The notes beneath the pieces were generated by a model, which did not search any database, was not told the origin of the DNA, and saw only the letters and a list, made by a program, of their open reading frames with translations. From Euborellia annulipes (Eukaryota; Arthropoda; Insecta; Dermaptera; Anisolabididae): a stretch of DNA of 64,000 bases. Of the stretch, positions 10,611 through 20,493 are shown one piece after another. Position 1 is the first letter of the stretch. Each line of letters starts with the position of its first letter. The position numbers and the translations under genes were made by a program. The DNA lies in the NCBI GenBank assembly GCA_023213315.1, contig JAKCPI010004550.1, positions 1 to 64,000 of the forward strand, in the 5' to 3' direction.

Positions 10611-10794
10611 TGAGAAAAAAATCTGGTGTGACTGGCGCACAGCACACAACTTTCTCTTACCTTCGGTAATCGAAAGTTGTGTACTGTGCTTGTCACACCA
10701 GATTTTTCGTGTCGAAATATATTTAGTTCCCGACAGTACGGTACATTTGAATTCAGATGTAAAATTTATAAGTATGGGAAAATATTTATATTTT

Positions 10795-10808
10795 GTTACC
10801 ATGGCAAC
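10795..10808. promoter_or_regulatory. Perfect RFX X-box word in A3
   Basis: GTTACCATGGCAAC fits the X-box bound by RFX factors (GTTNCC-AT-GGNAAC). It is conserved in other A copies at 13868 and 36175. Confidence 0.5.
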
Positions 10809-11104
10809 CATTTTTCCTATCTTTCTTATGAAACACAAGAGTAAAGTGGTCTTCAGAAGATTTCAATCGCAAAATGAGAATATACATTTTAAAGAGCATC
10901 TAAAAAATAATTGATTTTTGAATTTTAAAAAAAATCGTTGGAGCAAATTTTGAGAAAATCGAAAAAAACTGAAAAAGTACATCAGTAAAGTACTAGTACT
11001 CTTTGGCCGATTTTGATTAAAAGCTTATTTTTCCGGTCCCGGGGGTGTTTAACTTAAATATAAAATTTCAACCTCCTAGCTCAATTCCTTCATGCTTAAA
11101 ATTG

Positions 11105-11105
<1 letters not shown>

Positions 11106-11160
<55 letters not shown>
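11106..11160. repeat. (CA)n microsatellite within A3
   Basis: About 27 CA repeats followed by (CCCA)n. It lies where other A copies have short CA- or CAGA-rich runs (12475, 14400, 36492). Confidence 0.95.
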
Positions 11161-11318
11161 ACCCACCCACCCACCCACAGACAGACGAAAACCACTTTTT
11201 TGGATTCAGGGGACCTCAAAACGTGAAGATCCATCAAAATCTCGACATCGAATTTTTGACATGAATCCAATACTTTCTCTCTATATATATATTACATATA
11301 TACATAGGTAAGAGAAAG

Positions 11319-12006
11319 TAAAAAAATCAACGAGCTTTTATGATTTACTCACCCCCACCCCATTCTAAAAAAAAATTCTATGGACACCATTTCTGCTTTT
11401 GTATTATCAGTATAGTCTACTCTATATTTACGTTATTTTCTCAAAAGAAAATTATAAAATAAATCAATCATTAAGTAGTTATAATTTACATAGAATATTA
11501 AAATTCTATAGCCTATCATATTATTCAACTTGAAAATAAATAGGCTTATTTTAGCAAGTTCTCAACTTTTATTTATGCACAGATGCACTATGATAATGCC
11601 GTAATTTATCTTCTAACACTGATAAAAGTGATGCTTCAGTTGGGCATTCTAGCACATTTAAATCTCTCTTGGAACAGAAAGGATAAATAATGAGACATTT
11701 GCAATTTGACGACAAGAATAATGCAATTTTAACATGAAAATAAAAATGATAGGATGCATTTTGTGCATAATAATCAAGAGCAAATTTTAAAAATGAATAC
11801 CGTTATAATAGGAATTTATTAAATTCTCAAACGCGTTTGCTTGTGTCTCGATTAATTAAGAGTATAATAATAATTCTTATTATTCAGGAAAATTATTAAA
11901 ACCCAATCATCGTAAATTTTTTAAATTTTTATTCTCGATCTTACTCTATTATCAATTGAAGAAATTGATTTAAAGAATTATAATTTTATTAATAGTTTAA
12001 AAAAAG
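11319..12006. other. AT-rich unique sequence
   Basis: No feature supported. Confidence 0.5.
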
Positions 12007-12598
12007 TCTGGTGTGACTGGCGCACAGCGCACAACTTTCTCTTACCCTTCGGTAAGGTCTGGTCACACCAGATTTTTTGTGTCAGAGTATATTTTAAAGA
12101 CCATCTAAAAAATAACTGATTTTTGAATTTTTATCAAATTCGTTGGAGCAAATTTTGAGAAAATCGAAAAAACTGAAAAAATCTTAACTTTTTCCATGAA
12201 ATACAAGAGTGAAGTGGTCTTTAGAAGATTTCAACGGCAAAATGAGAATATACATTTTAAAGAGCATCTAAAAAATATGATTTATAAATTTTAAACAAAT
12301 TCGTTGGAGCAAATTTTGAGAAAATCGAAAAAAACTAAAAAAGTACATCAGTAGTACGTAGTAATTTTTGGCTGATTTTGTTTAAAAGCTTATTTGCACG
12401 CCCTAGGGGGTGCCTAACTTAAATATAAAATTTCAACCTCGTAGCTCATTTCCTTCATGGTTAAAAATGTCCACACACATACACACAGACACACACATGG
12501 ACTCAAAACATGAATATCCATCAAAATCTCAACATCGAATTTTTGACATGATCGCAATACTCTCTCTATATATTTCATATATTGGGTAAGAGAAAGTA
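12007..12598 (+). mobile_element. Family A element with internal duplication (A5)
   Basis: Terminal hairpin GTCTGGTGTGACTGGCGCAC..GTCACACCAGA, then two copies of the TTTTAAAGA(G/C)CATCTAAAAA..GGAGCAAATTTTGAGAAAAT block at about 12090 and 12255. The usual CAACATCGAATTTTTGAC and GGTAAGAGAAAGT end follows. The X-box segment has been deleted. Confidence 0.8.
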
Positions 12599-13707
12599 AA
12601 AATTGAAAAATAACTTCGAAGTTTGTACAAATAAATTTGTTAGTTTTTACAAGCCTGCAAAATCGGCAACCCACTCGACTTACAGTTTTAGTTTTAATTG
12701 CTCCAGGGCTCTTCTAGTGAGAACTCGTATGCTAAGTACCATAATTAAATCCCCCTAAAATAATGAAATGAGAAGAAGGGAAAATTTAAAAAAAAAAGAT
12801 TGGTGATTTGAGCCAAAAAAAAATTCAAGAGGCAAAAAACTTTTTACTATTCCACGGTTTATTATAAGAAAAACACAAATTAACATTAAATAAGAATAAA
12901 AATGGCATACACTGAAAATTTTGATATACAATATTTTTTCTTTAATAGTGGCCTTAAACTTTTAGACCTCAATGTAAGACATTTAATGAAATTTTTTCAC
13001 CAAAATGAAAGAAAAAATTACAATTTTCTTTATTGCAAATATCTAAGTCATAAAATGTAATAGGTCTTAAAAAGAAGTTAATCTCAGATATAGGTCACTG
13101 GCTATGAAAACTCGCTTCCGCTTTTATTCAGTACAATTTAAGTAAGATGTGCTTTGAGACTAATATACATGATGGTAAAAATAAAATAATTATTTAAAAA
13201 ATATTTGAATAGTCGCAAAAATATTTTAGGATAGGTCGCGAGTATAAAAAGCTTAAGAACCACCTAGACTATTAATAAACTCTCATGATTAAGCAATTTG
13301 AATAATTTTAAAGCATTTCAAACATTATAATATAAAATAAATCTAACATTTTATCTTTTGATATAAGGCCTTTGAATTAATCAACTTAGACCTGATCAAA
13401 TAGTAATAACACCGACCGGTAGTTAACCGCATCAAATATCCGGTTTCCGATTAAGCAAAACACAAGGGAGCCTCTCGATTAGATTTCCTACTCAAACCAC
13501 TGTTTTCAAGTTAACATGCACGTCACTATAAATAATGAGTCCAATAATATTCAATTCCTCCTAAAAAAAAAAGATTAAAGCTATTTATAAGCCTCCAGAG
13601 AGAGAGGTCATCGAATCGCTTCTATATTTGAATGTGTTTTATAACAACTATTTGTCAGATCAGTTAGAAACATCTGTAGAATTTTATATCAATAAACCAA
13701 AAAATAA
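12599..13707. other. AT-rich unique sequence
   Basis: No gene or repeat recognised. Confidence 0.5.
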
Positions 13708-13867
13708 AAAATCTGGTGTGATTGGTCTCACAGCACACAACTTACACACACTTACCTTTAGTAAAAGAAAGTCGTGTATTGTGCTTGCTACACCAGTTTT
13801 TGTGTGTCGACATATGTTTAGTTTCCGCCGATTTATTTGAATTGAAGATATAAAATATTTATATTTT

Positions 13868-13881
13868 GTTACCATGGAAAC
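13868..13881. promoter_or_regulatory. RFX X-box word in A6
   Basis: GTTACCATGGAAAC fits the X-box consensus in both halves. It sits at the same place in the element as the X-box in A3. Confidence 0.4.
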
Positions 13882-14547
13882 CATTGCTCTTATCTTTCCT
13901 ATGAGTGGGCGCCACAAGTGATACGCTCGAAAGTGGGGCTTTAAGCTTAGGCAACCAAAATGCTTAGCTTTATGAAGTCTTCTCTTAAAAGTGGCTTTTC
14001 CCCTTCAGTTGCATTAAAAAAAGATGATTTGTTTATTTTCAAAATATTGGGTTGGTTGTCTAATTGATTTTTGAGTTTTAATCAAAATCGTTAGAGCAAT
14101 TTTTGAGAAAATCGAAAAAAAACTGTAAAAGTACATCAGAAAAGTACTCGCACTTTTTGGATGATTTTGATTAAAAGCTTATTTACACGCCTTAGGGGAG
14201 TTCTTAACTTAAATATAAAATTTAACCACCTAGCTCAATTCCTTTATGGGTTAAATTGAACTTTAATTGAATTTTAATCAAAATCGCTGGAGTGTATTCT
14301 GAGAAAATCGAAAAAACTGAAAAAGTACATTAGTAAAGTACTAGTATTTAAAATTTCAACCTCATAGCTCTTTTCGTTCTTGAGATATTTTGTTCACAGA
14401 CACATACACACACAGACTACTGCGAAAACTACTTTTTTGGATTTAGGGGACCTTAAAACGTGTATATCCATCAAAAACTTGACATCGAATCTTTGACATG
14501 AAACCAATACTTTCTCTCTATAGGCCTATATATTAACATATCTCATG

Positions 14548-14788
14548 CTGAGAATTATAGTGGCGAAAGTCCGAAAATTCAATTTTGAGTTAATCCTACC
14601 AAACGTTGTTAGAACGTCTTCTCTTTTAAGTACTAAAGTGGCGAAAATATATTTTCCTTCTTTGGTATGGATTATGGCATATTGATTTGTTGCGCGGCTA
14701 TTTAGGCTAAATGTAAATGTTTAAAAAACTTCCAAACTCCTTTTCTCGAATTGTTGAATTTTGGACTTTCGCCACTATGATTCTCAAC
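14548..14788. mobile_element. Short inverted-repeat element nested in A6
   Basis: GAATTATAGTGGCGAAAGTC at the left is matched by GACTTTCGCCACTATGATTC at the right. The interior is ~170 bp and also holds an AAGTGGCGAAAATAT word. Target duplication is unclear. It lies within the TCTATA..GGTAAGAG end of A6 and is younger than it. Confidence 0.75.
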
Positions 14789-15026
14789 AGGCGATATTTA
14801 GGTAAGAGAAAGTAAAAATTGATACTTATTTCATATAAAAGATAGGTTGCATTTTTTCCACCAATATAATTAAGCATTAAAATAAATATCAAAGGATCAT
14901 CTTTTTAGGTAAAGAGCGAATTCCAAAAAATATTAATATCTAAAAATTAATAAGGATAGCGAATAGCAGCTAGGAAAAATCAAATTAGACAAAAACTAGA
15001 TCAATTTTTATCAGATTTATTTGATC

Positions 15027-15062
15027 GTCGATGTTTCGGACGCCAGTCGCGCCCTTCCTCAG
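15027..15062 (-). other. Hammerhead-like core (left of pair)
   Basis: CTGAGGA, A, then GGGCGC..GCGTCC (with one G-T pair), then GAAACATCGAC on the minus strand. The mirror copy is at 15105. Confidence 0.45.
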
Positions 15063-15104
15063 AAATGTATACATCTGTATTTGGTTGACGATTGATTGAT
15101 TGTC

Positions 15105-15140
15105 CTGAGGAAGGGCGCGACTAGCGTCCGAAACGACAAC
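15105..15140 (+). other. Hammerhead-like core (right of pair)
   Basis: CTGAGGA, A, then GGGCGC..GCGTCC, then GAAACGACAAC on the plus strand. Confidence 0.45.
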
Positions 15141-15217
15141 GATCAAATAAATCTGATAAAAATTGATCTAGTTTTTGTCTGATTTGATTTTTTCTGGCTG
15201 CTATTCGCTATCCTTAT

Positions 15218-16526
15218 CAAGTTAAACAGCCATATTCTCCATCAACTAAAAATTAATTCTCTCATAGTACATATCTAAGGATTAATGTTAGCAGTAGTCA
15301 TAAGAATTTGAAGATAATTAATATTAAACTTTTAATGCATCATAAGTATTAATTTATGGAATTTTCAATTGGTGCTCCATCAAAGTAAAGGCATTTTTAG
15401 TGAACTATAAATATTTAATATTGCTCTAAAGACACAGACGGTTCATAAAATTTTTAATTAATCGAGTAAGTAGGATATATGAGAATATTTTACAACAAAA
15501 TTTTAGATCGTCTTTTTTTTTTTAATTAAGTTTATTTTATTTTGAAAAAGTCAATTTATCTGTATGCTATTTTATAACATTTTGATTTTATTTGCTTTAT
15601 CAAACTGCCTGGGCATCTTGGAGACAATGATTAAAAAATTTTCCTTTAATATTGTTGAAATATCACAAAAAATATTAAAAATACTTTTTATAAAATAATT
15701 TTTTGGAAGTGGCTCTCTAAAATTAAAAAAAAAAAAATGAACAAATTTAGTAATAATCGCTGATTAAATTATCGGAACCAAATTTTATTTGAACTGGGTT
15801 CGACCCACAGGAAGCTCTGATAGTCACCCTTATTATATAATTAACAAATTTTCACAGAGCTTATTCCTTTCATATTTGAATGGCTCATATATGTAAATTT
15901 TTTAATGTTATTTAAGAAGATCCAACTTAAAATGCTCAAATATCTTAATGCAAAGAGCTTGTGTCAAATTCAAATGTCTCTTTCTTGACAAAGGCATGTC
16001 TTTATTAACTTCTTGCCATGAATAGTAAACACTGGATCTATTTCAAATGCCTCCGTAAAATGCAATGTGGAATATTCATATCAACATCAGCTTGTAATTA
16101 TAGCCCAACATAGAATCTAGATATATGTCTATTTTAGTTTGAATCCCATATATCAATAGAATATTCATTGTCAAGTTTCATAATAATCATTGATGATTTC
16201 ATAACTTTTGTCATTAAGTTTATATTACCTACAAGGGTATAATTTCGTATGAATGGAAAAATATCAATTATAAAGATTTATTTAAAAAAAAATGACTAAT
16301 GAAATTTTCAATAATAAAGATATGCTTTAACACCATGATTATAATTTTATTGTTTCTTTTAATTCTAAATTTTATTCAGTAATTTCTCATTCTTTTCCTT
16401 GACCCTCATTCACATAATTCTGGTTCTGCATATAGAAAATCAATTATTCTGAGGAAAAGCATGCACATGGATTTAGATAAAAAAAAAAAAAAAAACATAA
16501 TATTGTAGTTGTGGCTGTTGAGTTGT
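15218..16526. other. AT-rich unique sequence with one tRNA-like B box
   Basis: GGGTTCGACCCA at 15797 resembles a Pol III B box, possibly an old SINE relic. No other feature was seen. Confidence 0.4.
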
Positions 16527-16587
16527 ATCAAGGGTTGCAGAAGCAGAGAATGACAGCCAAATATTCTTCTTTAAATATTTTATTGAA

Positions 16588-16621
16588 CCCACGTTTCGGT
16601 CTATTTAGAGGCCAACTTCAG
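16588..16621 (-). other. Hammerhead-like core
   Basis: CTGAAGT, T, GGCCT..AGACC, then GAAACGTGG on the minus strand. The last base of CTGANGA is changed, so it is probably inactive if ever functional. Confidence 0.35.
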
Positions 16622-16854
16622 GACCCAATAAGTGTCAAATAAGTAAATATATTTTGCATTAGGTAGCTATGTGGAATGATGCTCATCAGGTGAGAGATCT
16701 TACAATAGTTTGCAAGGTCTCTCACCTGATGAGCTGCCTAATGCAAAACATATATACTTATTGGGCCCTGAAGAGGTCTCCTATTGAGACTGAAAAATAT
16801 AATAATTTGATAAAATATAATAAAATAATATAAATATATTATCGACGTTCTAAT

Positions 16855-17077
16855 TAGCAAAGTGCCTAACTCCATTTTGTTTATTTTTCAGGAGAGCAAA
16901 AAACTTTGGGAAATGGGGATTTCATTGTCATTGTTAGAGCCACTGTTAACCACTTTTCGAACTAAAAAATTTGAATTAAGCTCTTACCCAGTTCAGGGCA
17001 TAAGGAGAATAATATTTTTCAACAGAAAATACAAAAAAATGATTTTCGAAAAAAAGTGGAGTTAGACACTTTGCTAC
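16855..17077. mobile_element. Nested inverted-repeat element
   Basis: TAGCAAAGTGCCTAACTCCA at the left is matched by TGGAGTTAGACACTTTGCTA at the right. The 67-codon frame inside (16862-17065) shows no known domain. It inserted into the larger fold-back element. Confidence 0.75.
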
Positions 17078-17158
17078 TGAGAGCGTTGTTATAAGAATTT
17101 AATAATTTAGAGAAAAATATTTGGGTGCCATACTCTGCTTCTGCAACGCTTACTTGAT

Positions 17159-17840
17159 TAAAAAACTTATTTATGCTAAATTCATATTAATTATCGATAT
17201 AGGTTCATAAAATTCCATAGATCCCGGTGATTTATCATAAGCAACAATTTTTGTCGAAATTGAAATTTAGGTTAATCTCGAAACTATTTATCATTCTAGA
17301 CCTTTCTATCATTTTTTACTTTCTTACCTTTATATATATCTAAGTATATATAATAGTTAGGCACTCTCCTGGGCTGAACATTACCTTTAAAAAATTAAAT
17401 TAAAAAATAAAAGAACATTAGTTTCAGAAATTAGTCATGTTTGGTTGGTGGAAGTTTGGCAACCCAAATGTCTAATGAATTTTTCTTGTCACATAACTTC
17501 TCAATCTAGTGGACGCTAATAAAAAAAAAAAAAAAAAAAAAAAATAGATTAATCGGTTGTTTGTATAACTAAAAACTAACTTTATTTTGCAGATCATGGT
17601 TTAGTCACATGATATGAAATCATTTTAGTTACCTTGCAGAAATCGTTTTACTATATATTATTCAAACAAGTACCAGAGAAGCTTTGATCTACTGTTTGTT
17701 ATCGACATAAACTTCCCAGTCTTCAAACATTATACACAAACACTGCTGAAATTTAATCGAGTTTTTTCTTTCGATCTCTACGGATTTTTCTTTCATAAAA
17801 TATTTTCACCAATACCCAATGCGTTGTAAATATCTTGATG
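17159..17840. other. Unique sequence with an A-family end relic
   Basis: TTTTTTACTTTCTTACCTTTATATATA near 17316-17341 looks like an orphan family A end. A ~24-base A run lies at 17521. Nothing else was recognised. Confidence 0.4.
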
Positions 17841-17929
17841 TTCGATGACCCTCGAGTGATTGATGTCTCTCAAGTGCAAACAAGCATCGAGGTTAAGTTC
17901 GAACTCCCCATCCACATATCCATGTCTCA

Positions 17930-18110
17930 CGCCATTTGAAGGCACCAACGGCTCAAAGGCTTTGAGCCTGTTAAATGATGCGTCTATTTGCTTGGCGGCT
18001 TGGTGCCTTTAGGCTGTCATCTGTAGCCACAGATGATATTGAATTAAAACAGTTGACAGCCCCGTAGGGATAAGTTCTTGCTATTGACTGTCAACTGTTT
18101 TCAGCTGACA
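17930..18110. other. Structured segment with overlapping stem-loops
   Basis: The segment is less AT-rich than its flanks. Stems: GGCACCAA (17941) with TTGGTGCC (18000), enclosing GGCTCAAA-GGC-TTTGAGCC (17950-17968). TCATCTGT-AGCC-ACAGATGA (18017-18036) is enclosed by GGCTGTCA (18012) and TGACAGCC (18054). A competing 14-bp stem joins AAAACAGTTGACAG (18046) and CTGTCAACTGTTTT (18088). The last two share TGACAG, so they are mutually exclusive. No function recognised; it could be a non-coding RNA or an unknown element end. Confidence 0.5.
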
Positions 18111-18290
18111 CCTCCAAATTCGTTGACAATAATCTCATTAGTTTGACAATTAAATATTACTATTTATTCTATTAATATAAAATATATTTTCAAATAAATT
18201 AATTATGAAAATTAAATTCCAACCCCTAATATTGACGCTTGTTTGCATCCAATGGTCCTTCTTCATGACCTTAAATTAGTTGAGCAGACG

Positions 18291-18321
<31 letters not shown>

Positions 18322-18940
18322 AACACTATATAAATATTACATCAACATTTTTTAATCTTAATAGAAGGTACTTACAAAGCAGTTTTTATTAATTACCTGA
18401 GTTTTTCATTATAATAAAGAAAAAAAGTAAAAATAGTAAATTATATAAATAAATCGATAAAAAAGAAATTTTTTTTTTTAATATCTTTTCGATCATTTAG
18501 ATTCCGTCCTTATTTATTTCAATCGATAAATAGCTATTTCAATGGCTTGGAAATTTTTCTCGCCTGGGACGGTAAGCGAATCCCGGCCCCTAGCACAAGG
18601 TGTTAATGTTTTACCCTCAATCATATTTCTTCGATCCGAAAATGGCGAGTTCAAGATAGATTTGATCAAGTTGAACAATTTCTCTTATTTCCTTCCTCAT
18701 TAAACTTAAATTAATCCATTTCTCATAATTATATTTTAATCAATTTCTATGTCTTATTAAAATTTATTGAACTCCTTCAAGTTATAATTTAATTTATTAA
18801 CGAGTGATTGATATTTTCAATTCAAGATTTTAGAATTACAATATTAATTTTCTTTTAGTATTTTCATTGAATTTATAAAAAAATTTTAAATAGCTTACAA
18901 CTATTCTTATTTTTATTTTCACTATATCATCATTATCATT
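18111..18940. other. AT-rich sequence with (AT)n
   Basis: (AT)n at 18296-18321. GGGATTCGCTTACC on the minus strand near 18570 is weakly B-box-like. No gene was seen. Confidence 0.45.
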
Positions 18941-19125
18941 ACTATATATATATATAAAGCGCTAGTCACACACTTCCGTTGTATGTGTCTGTTTACCACT
19001 CTCTCTCGCTGCTTGGCCAGAGTCAGAGGAAGCAGAGTCAGAGAGGGAAACTTAAAAACTTAAAAATTTTGCAATTACTCGCCAAAGGCGAGCAAGAGGG
19101 TCCAGGGGGGGGGCGCAGTCTCTTG
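18941..19125 (+). mobile_element. Dispersed repeat G, copy 1
   Basis: TATATAAAGCGCTAGTCACA, CACTTCCGTTGTATGTG, AGTCAGAGGAAGCAGAG and ACTCGCCAAAGGCGAGCAAG. It corresponds to the inverse of 34415-34640. The CGCC..GGCGAGC ending recalls the GC-rich retroposon family. It has no coding capacity. Confidence 0.6.
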
Positions 19126-19307
19126 TAAAGTAATAAAATAATAATAATAATTGAGTGGTAACTCGGTATACACATATACTTTAGAATAACTCCAATTCGG
19201 AATACGTCCTCCCCAGACGAAATTTTAGCCTCTTCATTTATTCCTCTGATCCTGAATAGGTCCGATTTAGAACACACTAAGAGAGGTTGGTTTGGTATAC
19301 CATGGTA

Positions 19308-19540
19308 CAGTGAGCGCCACAATTGAGTCCCCACCTGATAGCTTTAGCCTTAAGTATATGGTATAGTATATGGTGTAAAGTAAAATGATTTTAATGACTT
19401 TAAAGGTAAAACGTAAAATCTGGTACAGATGATTTTATTTTACTTTTTAAAATTTAAAATTATTTTACCATTTACCATATATTATACCATATACTTAAGG
19501 TCAAAGCTATCAGGTGGGGACTTAATTGTGGCGCTCACTA
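19308..19540. mobile_element. MITE of Tc1/mariner type
   Basis: TA then CAGTGAGCGCCACAATTGAG at the left, and CTTAATTGTGGCGCTCACT then ATA at the right. The inverted repeats extend ~60 bp (CCCCACCTGATAGCTTTAG against CTATCAGGTGGGG). The TA flanks and CAGTGAG ends suggest Tc1/mariner mobilisation. It has no transposase. Confidence 0.8.
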
Positions 19541-20050
19541 TACATTCTATTTTGTATAAGTTCAAACATCAGGTCATACACCGGTCATATTCCTCTGGTC
19601 GGGGTAGGATCGAGGTACCTCGATAATTAATGCTCTTTATTTATGATAAGTAAGATATAAAATGTAGAAAACATTCAAATTAAATAAAAATTCTACGGTA
19701 GGCTATTTGTTCTTATACAACTTACCAGGTATACAAAATTATTATTATTATTATTATCTGAAATCCCTACCGAGATCGCCATTTATTTACTCGAAATGCT
19801 TTCATCCACGCGGACTCAAACCTCAAACTCTACCGACTTTTAGTAATGGCCATCATCTACCGTCACCCTTCGAAATTACATAATTTCCTTTCTCTAACTC
19901 CTTTTTCTGGGTTCATATTTCTAGCTAATGAACTAATCTTTATTTCTAGTTCCACTCTGTTCCTTTTATCCAAACTCTTCTATAGTAGGGCGGATATCCT
20001 AGTTTGAGGAGGGACTCTCTCAGCACCAGCGTGTAGCTTATTCCTTTCGA
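19541..20050. other. Unique sequence, partly less AT-rich
   Basis: 19760-20006 is open for about 80 codons on the plus strand, but no domain is recognisable and it could be chance. (ATT)n is at 19739. Confidence 0.35.
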
Positions 20051-20059
20051 AGAATCCAT

Positions 20060-20295
20060 CACTGTGAGGGGGGGGGGGCGCCCCCCCCGAAATTTCCCAA
20101 ACACATATACATATATAGGGATATACAGACATCAGCGCAACAAATTTTTCCGCAGGATGGACAACTTTGGTTCCGCAATAGAAAAAATGTTCTGCAAAAA
20201 ATTTTGTGTGAAAAAAATATAGTTTCTTAAAAAAAATTTCCGCAGAAAAATTTTTGAGTTCGGCCCCCCCGAAAAAATTTCTATATACGCCCCTG
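20060..20295. mobile_element. G/C-tract element, right end clear
   Basis: A G run and C run (20068-20090) begin the element, and CCCCCCCGAAAAAATTTC then ATACGCCCCTG ends it. It resembles family D, but I could not find a matching 8-bp duplication. Confidence 0.45.
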
Positions 20296-20493
20296 ATTCC
20301 TGTGGTTCTATTGTAGTGGGATCCAATATCGAACTTGAAGATAATAATAATATTGGACTAAAATTTTAATAAAATTACTCTATTACTTTTGTAAAAGGCC
20401 TATTTTTTTTTTTTTTTTTTTTTTTATAAAAATTAACCGTAGATATGAGGTAATTCTAAAAAATAATAATTTTAAAAACTAATAAGACAAGTG

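Larger units (their letters stand above)
10616..11318 (+). mobile_element. Family A element, essentially complete (A3)
   Basis: The left end is a hairpin: TCTGGTGTGACTGGCGCACA..ACTTTCTCTTACC, then the inverse AAAGTTGTGT..CTTGTCACACCAGA. Internal landmarks are an X-box, TTTTAAAGAGCATCTAAAAA, AAAGTACTAGTACT, a (CA)n run, CTCGACATCGAATTTTTGAC and the right end GGTAAGAGAAAGT. It has no transposase and the frames inside are microsatellite or chance. I use it as the reference copy. The superfamily is not clear from the ends. Confidence 0.8.
13708..14815 (+). mobile_element. Family A element, long copy with insertion (A6)
   Basis: The hairpin end TCTGGTGTGATTGGTCTCAC is followed by the GTTACCATGGAAAC X-box (13868), two diverged copies of the GAGAAAATCGAAAAAACT block, the TTGACATCGAATCTTTGACA segment and the end GGTAAGAGAAAGT. 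It carries unrelated sequence at 13905-14050 and a nested short inverted-repeat element at 14548-14788. Confidence 0.75.
14950..15217. mobile_element. Fold-back element with two hammerhead-like cores
   Basis: The arms are almost perfect: ATAAGGATAGCGAATAGCAG at the left and CTGCTATTCGCTATCCTTAT at the right, then AAAACTAGATCAATTTTTAT against its complement. Both arms end in GAAACATCGAC or GAAACGACAAC cores, so two head-to-head cores frame a ~40-bp spacer. It is non-coding. Confidence 0.85.
16527..17158. mobile_element. Composite fold-back element
   Basis: Outer arms: GGTTGCAGAAGCAGAGAATG near 16535 against CTCTGCTTCTGCAAC near 17132. Inner arms: ATTTTGCATTAGGTAGC and GCTCATCAGGTGAGAGATCT against AGGTCTCTCACCTGATGAGC and GCCTAATGCAAAA. 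A hammerhead-like core is on the minus strand at 16588-16621, with a decayed mirror copy near 16765. The right half is broken by the nested element at 16855-17077. Confidence 0.8.

Noticed and set aside
11045..11311. Frames on both strands over the (CA)n tract
   Set aside because: They encode Thr-His or Val-Cys runs from the microsatellite and lie within a non-coding element.
18046..18101. MicroRNA precursor
   Set aside because: The stem is only 14 bp with a 28-base loop, shorter than expected for a Drosha/Dicer substrate.
19758..20006. About 80 open codons with a mixed residue content
   Set aside because: No recognisable motif and no ATG until late; not enough to call an exon.
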